From an uncultured Saprospiraceae bacterium (GTDB lineage Bacteria; Bacteroidota; Bacteroidia; Chitinophagales; Saprospiraceae): 5,880 bases of DNA. Below, piece by piece: positions 1-4,680 of the stretch. Where the stretch lies: positions 1 through 5,880 of the forward strand of contig CAKZUM010000542.1 of assembly GCA_937921525.1 (NCBI GenBank), written 5' to 3'. Within the stretch, counting starts at the first letter, position 1. Each line of letters begins with the position of its first letter. The notes beneath the pieces were generated by a model that saw nothing but the letters and a program-made list of their open reading frames with translations, did not search any database and had not been told where the DNA came from. Both the position numbers and the translations under genes were made by a program.

Positions 1-992
1 GGAGAAAGATCTGTGCTACAATCATTTCCTAGAGAAATATTTACATGATCATTACAAACCAAGTCGGCAGCATCTGCTATAGAAATAGCACATTCACTAG
101 TACTTAATACATCATTTCCAAGACTAATTGTATAAGTTATAGTATGTCGACCAGGAACTAAACTTACATTACCTCCAATTGCAGCAGGAATACCATCAAC
201 AGATACACCCACGGTATATACATCACAAACGTCACCATTAAGTGCTGGCGCTGGGATGACCAATTCAGCAGGCATACTACATGTAGCAGAAGTAGTCAAA
301 GGAAAGCTTGGACAATCACCAAATCCTGGATTTGTTGAATTTTCAGTAACAGTAAATTCCCATCCTTCACCTTTGTTATTATCCTCATTAGTAAACCATC
401 CAACGGTAAGACAACCAGTAGGATTTTCACAGGTAGCCGCTATCCAGCCAGCGCCAAAATCAACACCGACCTCTGCAGGAACACTGCCATAAGTGGGGTT
501 ACTAAAAGTCATAGTACCAACAGAATTTCCATCTACTGCAACACCAGCTGCTCCTGTTTGACCTGATGCCACGGCTGCTGCATTAGCAGCTTCTGCATCT
601 TCACAATCTCCAGCATATACTCTAAACTGATCTCGTGCAAAGTTCGCATCAGCTTGTGGAGCTACATCAAAAACAGAAAAAGTAAGTTGAATTTTTCCAG
701 TTGGGCTATTTGGACAAAACGTCCAATAGAACTCTCCATTGTAAAGATTACTATCATTAAAGAAATCTCCATACACCCCTCCACCTAGAGGATCTTCGTA
801 AGTGCCACCTGGACCTAAAGTGGTACCTCCATGGTCACATACACTAAAAACACCATTGTTTACAGCGCCACCGTCGTTAGAAGTATCCAGCACAGTTTGA
901 GCATGGAGTGTTCCAACCAGACACCAGGCAAATAAAACCATGAAAGCCGATTTCCAGCTTCCTGGTCGAATAAGCGTACTCGCTTTTTTCAT
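1..992 (-). CDS. Secreted CUB-like / HYR-like repeat surface protein (N-terminal part, runs off left edge)
   Basis: The minus frame is open from the ATG at 992-990 to the window edge, giving 330 residues with two bases left over and no stop. Residues 1-31 look like a Sec signal peptide: a basic start (MKKASTLIR), a hydrophobic stretch around 16-28 (AFMVLFAWCLVG), then a probable cleavage at LHA|Q. Residues about 50-218 resemble a CUB-like domain: a VCDHGG start, an aromatic-rich FYWTFCP, FRVYAGDC and a closing GWEFTVTEN. Residues about 235-330 look like HYR/Ig-like beta domains with spaced cysteines; the visible end (LVCNDHVNISLGNDC) matches the start of a unit typical of long Saprospiria-type secreted proteins. 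I infer an exported adhesin or matrix protein, probably much longer and perhaps with a C-terminal sorting domain that is not visible. It contains many Gly, Asn, Asp and Thr residues and few Lys, as usual for such proteins. Function and ligand are unknown. No Shine-Dalgarno sequence is seen; the start is set by the signal peptide. Confidence 0.85.
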   Translation of the reverse strand, partial: MKKASTLIRPGSWKSAFMVLFAWCLVGTLHAQTVLDTSNDGGAVNNGVFSVCDHGGTTLGPGGTYEDPLGGGVYGDFFNDSNLYNGEFYWTFCPNSPTGKIQLTFSVFDVAPQADANFARDQFRVYAGDCEDAEAANAAAVASGQTGAAGVAVDGNSVGTMTFSNPTYGSVPAEVGVDFGAGWIAATCENPTGCLTVGWFTNEDNNKGEGWEFTVTENSTNPGFGDCPSFPLTTSATCSMPAELVIPAPALNGDVCDVYTVGVSVDGIPAAIGGNVSLVPGRHTITYTISLGNDVLSTSECAISIADAADLVCNDHVNISLGNDCSTDLS

Positions 993-1011
993 AGGACTAG
1001 TTTTGAATTTT

Positions 1012-1037
1012 GGTTAAAAAAATAAAAGGTTAAAAAA
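1012..1037 (-). repeat. Two 10-bp direct repeats in leader of the secreted-protein gene
   Basis: The sequence TTTTTTAACC occurs twice on the minus strand (1037-1028 and 1021-1012), exactly 16 bp apart, some 20-45 bp upstream of the ATG at 992. Two identical copies this close to a start could be a regulator or ribosome-standby site, but the region is A/T-rich and chance similarity is possible. Confidence 0.3.
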
Positions 1038-1168
1038 CTGTATTTTGTAATGTCTAATGAAGCAGTAGTTAAGATGGTCAATTATAAAAACCTGTTAACT
1101 ATGCAGCATGGCATTACTAAAAAGATTGTTGTTGAGTTGATTGAAAATTTTCTTGTCTCCTTAGTCTG

Positions 1169-1331
1169 CTAGACTTGCGTACCTTGTACAATGGCATTTA
1201 CTCTTTCGTCTGTGAGGGTAAAATGGACCGTTTTTTCGTCGATACTAAGCAGTAGAATAAATCGCTATCAGCTCGTTTGTAAGATGTTCCAGATTTGGTT
1301 TTAAGGCTTTTCTTTCTCGGCTAAAGGGCAT
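1169..1331 (-). pseudogene. Possible frameshifted gene remnant
   Basis: On the minus strand an ATG at 1331 opens a 28-codon frame (MPFSRERKALKPNLEHLTNE...) that stops at 1247-1245. The next frame, open from about 1265, continues with LLLSIDEKTVHFTLTDERV and stops at 1171-1169. Both pieces have a protein-like composition and join with a single-base shift to about 54 residues. The second piece loosely recalls the beta-hairpin start of DUF2442-type small proteins (hydrophobic-L-x-DGR), but the VPLxW segment that should follow is absent, so no family is assigned. Either this is a decayed gene or it is chance. No ribosome binding site is apparent. Confidence 0.22.
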
Positions 1332-1357
1332 TAATTTATTATCCTAATCAAATAGAA

Positions 1358-1622
1358 TTAACTTTCCCTTCGATCAAAATCCTTTATAAAATCTGAACAA
1401 ATATTTGGCATGGCCAAATCCAAACTGATATGTTTATGTTGTTGTGAAAAAGGAGAACAGGTAGGATAACTATGCATATAATTATGAGCTATTAACTGTT
1501 TGATCATGAGATTGTAGTTAGTGTTGGATTATACTATTTGTTTCTATTTTCGCTGTATCAAAAAAAGGAATATATTCTTCTAGTACTGGGTATTTGGATA
1601 TGTCCGCATTGGCATAGTTATT
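1358..1622 (-). other. Minus-strand coding-like fragments (possible decayed gene)
   Basis: Two adjacent minus frames read like protein. The first, from about 1622 to the stop at 1520-1518, has no start codon and includes YPVLEEYIPFFDTAKIE. The second starts at the ATG at 1507, 10 bp after that stop, and runs 49 codons to the TAA at 1360-1358 (MIKQLIAHNYMHSYP...). They lie in different frames, as the pieces at 1169-1331 do, which fits one or more genes broken by indels. I recognise no family and cannot exclude chance ORFs. Confidence 0.15.
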
Positions 1623-1663
1623 GAAAAAAGAAAAGAAGGAAGTGGAAGTTAACATTCCACTTC
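1622..1663 (-). terminator. Hairpin with T-rich tail, minus strand
   Basis: A perfect 9-bp inverted repeat, GAAGTGGAA / TTCCACTTC (1639-1647 and 1655-1663) with a 7-nt loop, is followed on the minus strand by a pyrimidine tail with T4 and T6 runs (1638-1623). This is the form of an intrinsic terminator for leftward transcription. It lies about 90 bp beyond the stronger terminator at 1754-1778, so it could be a backup. The T tract is interrupted by C, hence moderate confidence. Confidence 0.4.
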
Positions 1664-1697
1664 ATTCATATAATACGGAATTAATCTCAGTCGTACG

Positions 1698-1718
1698 GGT
1701 CATCTTTTAACAATGACC
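1698..1718. other. Hairpin, 6-bp stem
   Basis: GGTCAT (1698-1703) and ATGACC (1713-1718) form a perfect 6-bp stem around a 9-nt A/T-rich loop. There is no convincing T-run on either side. It lies between two terminator-like hairpins and may be part of the same structured region. Confidence 0.3.
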
Positions 1719-1753
1719 TTTATATCTTGGTAGCATAAAAATTAAGGTTTGGT

Positions 1754-1778
1754 AAAAAGTGAGGCACTCAGGCCTCAC
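1754..1778 (-). terminator. Intrinsic terminator, minus strand
   Basis: On the minus strand GTGAGGC (1778-1772), a 6-nt loop and GCCTCAC (1765-1759) form a perfect 7-bp stem with five G:C pairs, followed directly by T5 (1758-1754). In this AT-rich context that is a clear Rho-independent terminator for leftward transcription. The TGA of the 56-codon ORF sits in its loop. A weaker outer stem, 1744-1753 with 1791-1800 (nine pairs plus one G-U), surrounds it. The plus-strand side has no T-run, so it is one-directional. Confidence 0.6.
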
Positions 1779-1938
1779 GAAATGGTCTTAACCAAACTTT
1801 GTTAATCTCATGCTCTTTTATCTTACCTAACTCTACAATTTTACTCGCCACAATTATATTGTTAGCAAACAGATTGCAGTCCTTCATTTGAACATCAAAC
1901 GAAAGATGGATGGGCGAATTTGTGCAATACAAAGACAT
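1768..1938 (-). CDS. Small hypothetical protein, 56 aa
   Basis: The minus ORF runs from the ATG at 1938-1936 to the TGA at 1770-1768. It encodes 56 residues with a natural-looking composition: a polar N-terminal half containing two cysteines (C5, C21), a hydrophobic-amphipathic middle (NNIIVASKIVELGKI, 26-40) that could be a helix, and a basic end WLRPFREA. I recognise no family. The main support is context: the stop lies inside a strong intrinsic terminator, and a promoter candidate lies about 50-80 bp upstream of the ATG. The frame stays open 10 codons above the ATG, to a TAA, without another standard start. A small hairpin (1941-1955) abuts the start codon and could mask initiation; no Shine-Dalgarno sequence at proper spacing is seen. 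The alternative is a non-coding RNA ending at the same terminator, or the tail of a decayed longer gene. Confidence 0.4.
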   Translation of the reverse strand: MSLYCTNSPIHLSFDVQMKDCNLFANNIIVASKIVELGKIKEHEINKVWLRPFREA

Positions 1939-1989
1939 CCCTAAGAAAATCTTAGAATTTTTTATTACTTAAATCGGTAGGGTTTGGAA

Positions 1990-2019
1990 CAAATCATGTT
2001 AATTGTTAACGAACAACAA
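1990..2019 (-). promoter_or_regulatory. Candidate promoter with dyad in spacer, for the 56-aa ORF unit
   Basis: On the minus strand TTG (2019-2017) is followed after 19 bp by ATGATTTG (1997-1990), which fits the spacing and the TTTG of the Bacteroidota -33/-7 consensus but lacks its TA. The spacer holds the dyad GTTAA-CAA-TTAAC (2010-1998), which could bind a repressor. Predicted transcription would start some 45 bp before the small ORF. Confidence 0.3.
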
Positions 2020-2091
2020 TAACTTGGTATACTAAGCCAAATTGAGTTGTCTTAACATGCTTGTTTTTAAGCTAATAAGGAAGTTGTACCC

Positions 2092-2109
2092 CATCTCTTG
2101 TAAGAGATG
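2092..2109. other. Perfect 7-bp hairpin
   Basis: CATCTCT (2092-2098) pairs with AGAGATG (2103-2109) around a TGTA tetraloop. Neither side has a T-run, so it is not a terminator. It would lie in the leader of any minus transcript started from the -7-like TACATTTG at 2158-2151, which is an exact match to TAnnTTTG but has no TTG at the right distance. Confidence 0.25.
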
Positions 2110-2240
2110 AATACAGGTTATTAATGGTGAGATTGAAATTCCGTATGCCACAAATGTAGCTAAGATGATGTTGCGGTTTTATACCCTATTACAGGTATTT
2201 TAGAGATTAATAAATTTTAAACCGCTTTAATTTATGAATA

Positions 2241-2271
2241 CAAAGTTGGTTAAATTGAGTATATAATGCAA
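2241..2271 (-). promoter_or_regulatory. Candidate Bacteroidota promoter, minus strand
   Basis: On the minus strand TTG (2271-2269), a 20-bp spacer and CAACTTTG (2248-2241) differ from TTG-N19-TAnnTTTG by one base in the -7 box. No good ORF follows closely on this strand; if active it would produce a leader or small RNA running toward the terminator at 1754. Such matches are frequent by chance in AT-rich DNA. Confidence 0.2.
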
Positions 2272-2392
2272 ATTTTCATCTTTATTTTTTCAAATCTTTT
2301 ACTTGCTTTTTTCTTATACTATTGATAATCAATTAGTTTACGTATAAAATAAAATTTCACTTTTATATATATATGTATATTTAACTATCTGT

Positions 2393-3733
2393 TTACAGAT
2401 TATTCAAGGCTTTTTTAAAGGTAGTCAAACACCTTTCTCTTGCTTCTTTATGATCTACTATTGGTTTAGGATACTTCTCCGTACCATATTCAGGTATCCA
2501 CTTCTTGACGTATTTTAATTCTTTATCAAATTTTTGCTGCTGGGAGGTCGGATTAAAAATCCGAAAGTAAGGCGCCGCATCAGTACCACAACCAGCTGCC
2601 CATTGCCAACCTCCATTATTACTTGCTAAATCGTAATCCAATAATTTTTTAGCAAAGTAAGCTTCTCCTAACCTGTAATCCATTAGTAGATGCTTGGTAA
2701 GGAAACTAGCAGTCAACATTCTGACTCGGTTATGCATAAACCCTGTGGTGTTCAATTCCCGCATTCCTGCATCTACCATAGGATAGCCTGTATGGCCTGA
2801 ACACCATTTCTTCCATTCATCGTCATTATGTCTCCAAGGAATTTTCTCATATTTAGATCTGAATGGTCGTTCAGCAACATGGGGAAAGTGTCCCAATATT
2901 GTCGCATAGAAATCTCTCCAAATTAATTCATTTAGATAGGTTTCATTTAGCTGCCGCGCCTTTTGGGCTTTTTCTCTTATGCTAATGGTCCCAAATCTAA
3001 AATGTATGCCTAACTGAGACGTGCCTTCTATAGCAGGAAAATTTCTAGTTTGATCGTAATTCTTTATCAATCCTCTAGTAACCGTTTTAGTTGGAATGGT
3101 CTGTGTAGATCGCTCAAATTTCATTGACTTCAAACTAGGAATCAACCCCGTAGAGGCTTCCCAGAATTTATCAGCGTATTTCAAACTTGGATATTGCTTT
3201 AAGTAATACGATACAGACTTTCCTTGCACATCTTTACTGATTCGACTATCTAGCCTAGCCTTCCATTTGCGAGAGAATGGGGTAAATACTACATAAGGTG
3301 TACCATCGTCTTTTAGTATCTCTCCTTTTTCAAAAATTACATGATCTTTAAAAGTATGAAAAGTAATATCTTGCTGTACTAGTAGATTAGAAACCGCTTT
3401 ATCACGGTTAACTGCATAAGGTTCAAAATCACGGTTGGTATATACCTCATTAACCCTATAGGTCTGGAGTAATTCCTGCCATACTTTTAGCGGTTCTCCA
3501 TATTTCACTATTAAACTAGACCCTATTTTTTTTAATTCGGTCTGCATCTCTTCCAATGCATCATGAATGAACGTAACCCTTGCATCCTTTCTATCTTCTA
3601 ATTGATCCAGAATATTGGTATCAAAAATAAATAATGGAATGACTGGATGTTCTCCTTTTAAGGCATGATATAAGCCCGCATTATCTTCTAATCTTAAATC
3701 TCTTCTAAACCAAAATATGTTAACCGTTTGCAT
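2393..3733 (-). CDS. phrB: Deoxyribodipyrimidine photo-lyase (class I CPD photolyase)
   Basis: This 446-residue cytosolic flavoenzyme uses blue light to split cyclobutane pyrimidine dimers. The N-terminal alpha/beta antenna domain (about 4-130) opens with IFWFRRDLRLEDN; E104 matches the antenna-contacting Glu of E. coli PhrB. The helical FAD domain (about 225-435) has ELIWRDFY (W272, substrate stacking), GYPMVDAGMRELN, GFMHNRVRM (M339, typical of CPD rather than 6-4 enzymes), NNGGWQW (N372 near flavin N5; W376, W378) and GTDAAPYFRIFNP. It is slightly shorter than E. coli PhrB (472), normal for this group. Oddity: the three-tryptophan electron chain (E. coli W382, W359, W306) reads W376, Y353, W300 here, so the middle position is Tyr. 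The ATG lies four residues before the first conserved strand and is the natural start; no Shine-Dalgarno sequence is seen. The gene is monocistronic by context and divergent from the PAP2-like gene. Confidence 0.96.
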   Translation of the reverse strand: MQTVNIFWFRRDLRLEDNAGLYHALKGEHPVIPLFIFDTNILDQLEDRKDARVTFIHDALEEMQTELKKIGSSLIVKYGEPLKVWQELLQTYRVNEVYTNRDFEPYAVNRDKAVSNLLVQQDITFHTFKDHVIFEKGEILKDDGTPYVVFTPFSRKWKARLDSRISKDVQGKSVSYYLKQYPSLKYADKFWEASTGLIPSLKSMKFERSTQTIPTKTVTRGLIKNYDQTRNFPAIEGTSQLGIHFRFGTISIREKAQKARQLNETYLNELIWRDFYATILGHFPHVAERPFRSKYEKIPWRHNDDEWKKWCSGHTGYPMVDAGMRELNTTGFMHNRVRMLTASFLTKHLLMDYRLGEAYFAKKLLDYDLASNNGGWQWAAGCGTDAAPYFRIFNPTSQQQKFDKELKYVKKWIPEYGTEKYPKPIVDHKEARERCLTTFKKALNNL

Positions 3734-3795
3734 GAGTTGTTTGTTTGTAGATGGCGTATTCGTTTTCTCACTTTCCTAACCATAATATAGCGGAT

Positions 3796-3826
3796 TTGTT
3801 CATGTCCTTTTTTATACTCAATTTTG
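3796..3826 (+). promoter_or_regulatory. Candidate promoter of the PAP2-like gene
   Basis: TTG (3796-3798), a 20-bp spacer and CAATTTTG (3819-3826) differ from the Bacteroidota consensus TTG-N19-TAnnTTTG at one -7 base. The predicted start near 3833 would leave a leader of about 36 nt before the ATG at 3869. The promoter for the divergent photolyase must lie in the same 3734-3868 region, but I found no clear match for it on the minus strand. Confidence 0.4.
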
Positions 3827-3868
3827 CGAATAAATTTAGAACCAATCTTATTAATTAAGTATCAATAA

Positions 3869-4534
3869 ATGTCCTCAAAAACATCAAGGATTTTAGCTTT
3901 TTCTATTTCCAATATCTTTCACCCACTATTGGTTTTAACTTATATGCTAATCCTATCCATATTAATCAATCCTTATGCTTTCGGGGTAAGTCAAATTGGA
4001 GAAGGCAGGACTAGTTTCTACCTATTAAGCGTGTTTGGAAGTACCTTCCTCCTACCTGTTATCACTATTGTCCTAATGAAAAATTTAGACATGATTGGTT
4101 CTTGGGACATGAAAGATAGGATGGACAGGATAGGGCCTTTTTTTGCAGCAGGTATGTGGTATATATCCTTGTGTTATAATTTTTACCAAGTGCCCAATAT
4201 GCCTTTATTAGTAAAATCTGCATTTGTAGGAGTAACTATTGCACTGTTTTTTTCCTTTCTTTTAAACCTCTTTTCAAAAATAAGTTTACACGCAGTAGGA
4301 ATGGGCGCTTTAGTAGGATTTATCCTAGTTAGTATGTTACTAAACAATTATAACAGCATTAGTTTAGGAAACTGGACCGTTCATATTTACTTAGTCTTAT
4401 TTCTTGCTATCTTTTTGGCGGGTATTGTTGGGTCTGCTCGTTTGATTCTGGAAGATCATCTGCCCAATGATTTATATGGGGGGTATTTGGTGGGGATGGC
4501 TACCCAGATGATTGCTTTGCAGGTGGTGACTTAG
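3869..4534 (+). CDS. Divergent PAP2-superfamily integral membrane protein
   Basis: The 221-residue protein is mostly hydrophobic with six to seven likely membrane segments (about 13-33, 48-70, 89-106, 113-135, 142-160, 171-188, 203-220) and no separate signal peptide. Three patches echo the PAP2 (type 2 phosphatidic acid phosphatase) signature: motif 1-like KDRMDRIGP (82-90), motif 2-like SLH (139-141) in place of SGH, and motif 3-like SARLILEDHLPND (189-201), where R191-x5-H197-x3-D201 keeps the exact catalytic spacing. In true PAP2 enzymes the motif-3 His is the nucleophile. A lipid- or isoprenoid-phosphate phosphatase in the inner membrane is therefore plausible, but motif 1 does not match and activity is unproven. 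The start is the first ATG after the promoter candidate. The gene stands alone, divergent from the photolyase and convergent with bshC. Confidence 0.8.
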   Translation: MSSKTSRILAFSISNIFHPLLVLTYMLILSILINPYAFGVSQIGEGRTSFYLLSVFGSTFLLPVITIVLMKNLDMIGSWDMKDRMDRIGPFFAAGMWYISLCYNFYQVPNMPLLVKSAFVGVTIALFFSFLLNLFSKISLHAVGMGALVGFILVSMLLNNYNSISLGNWTVHIYLVLFLAIFLAGIVGSARLILEDHLPNDLYGGYLVGMATQMIALQVVT

Positions 4535-4560
4535 TGTAGTGGGTATAGTGGGCAGAAAAT

Positions 4561-4653
4561 CATAAATCTGATATCTTACATCATAAATCATAAATCCATC
4601 ACGGTTTGAACTAGATGGATGTAAGATTTATAATTTATGATGTATGATTTACG
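4561..4653. repeat. Heptad-periodic imperfect inverted repeat between convergent genes
   Basis: Left arm 4561-4600 and right arm 4614-4653 are inverted copies matching at about 31 of 40 positions around a 13-nt loop. The pairing is perfect for the 7 bp nearest the loop (GGATGGAT-type, 4594-4600 with 4614-4620). Each arm is itself built of variants of a 7-bp unit, CATAAAT on the left (CATAAAT, CTTACAT, CATAAAT, CATAAAT) and ATTTATG-like on the right. A transcript from either convergent gene would fold into a long A/U-rich hairpin, so it may act as a bidirectional transcription end. There is no T-run, so it is not a classical intrinsic terminator. It may be an interspersed chromosomal repeat. 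Confidence 0.7.
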
Positions 4654-4680
4654 CAAACAGCATGGAAGAAATGCAACTTA

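Larger units (their letters stand above)
993..2392. other. 1.4-kb gene-poor region
   Basis: No ORF longer than about 60 codons is found on either strand between the secreted-protein gene and the photolyase stop. I saw no tRNA or rRNA motifs. The stretch contains short minus-strand coding-like fragments (1169-1622), three hairpins (1639-1800), a 56-codon minus ORF with promoter and terminator candidates (1754-2019), a perfect 7-bp hairpin at 2092-2109, a 13-bp palindrome at 2321-2333 (ATTGATAATCAAT), and an alternating TA tract at about 2363-2380. Just below the photolyase stop a small palindrome (2387-2400, ATCTG-TTTA-CAGAT) spans the stop codon but has no T-run, so it is at best a weak terminator. 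The remainder is AT-rich sequence with no recognisable content. Confidence 0.6.

Noticed and set aside
256..492. 78-codon plus-strand ORF
   Set aside because: It lies wholly antisense to the secreted CUB-like gene, whose frame has a signal peptide and protein-like domains. It has low-complexity Pro/Ser/Val content and no ribosome binding site, so it is a shadow frame.
1941..1963. Plus-strand terminator-like hairpin (CTAAGA-AAA-TCTTAG plus T6)
   Set aside because: The stem is short and AT-rich with a 3-nt loop, and no plus-strand gene lies upstream. It is better read as sequence around the start of the minus-strand 56-codon ORF.
2266..2325. 19-codon hydrophobic plus-strand ORF (MQIFIFIFSNLLLAFFLYY)
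   Set aside because: It could be imagined as a small membrane toxin, but it is T-rich chance-like sequence with no ribosome binding site, antitoxin RNA or terminator that I can see.
2361..2381. Alternating TA tract below the photolyase gene
   Set aside because: It is simple AT-rich sequence, common in intergenic DNA of such genomes, without a structure that suggests an origin or a promoter.
4561..4653. CRISPR array
   Set aside because: The units are 7 bp with no spacers and the two halves are inverted, which does not fit CRISPR repeats of 25-40 bp separated by unique spacers.
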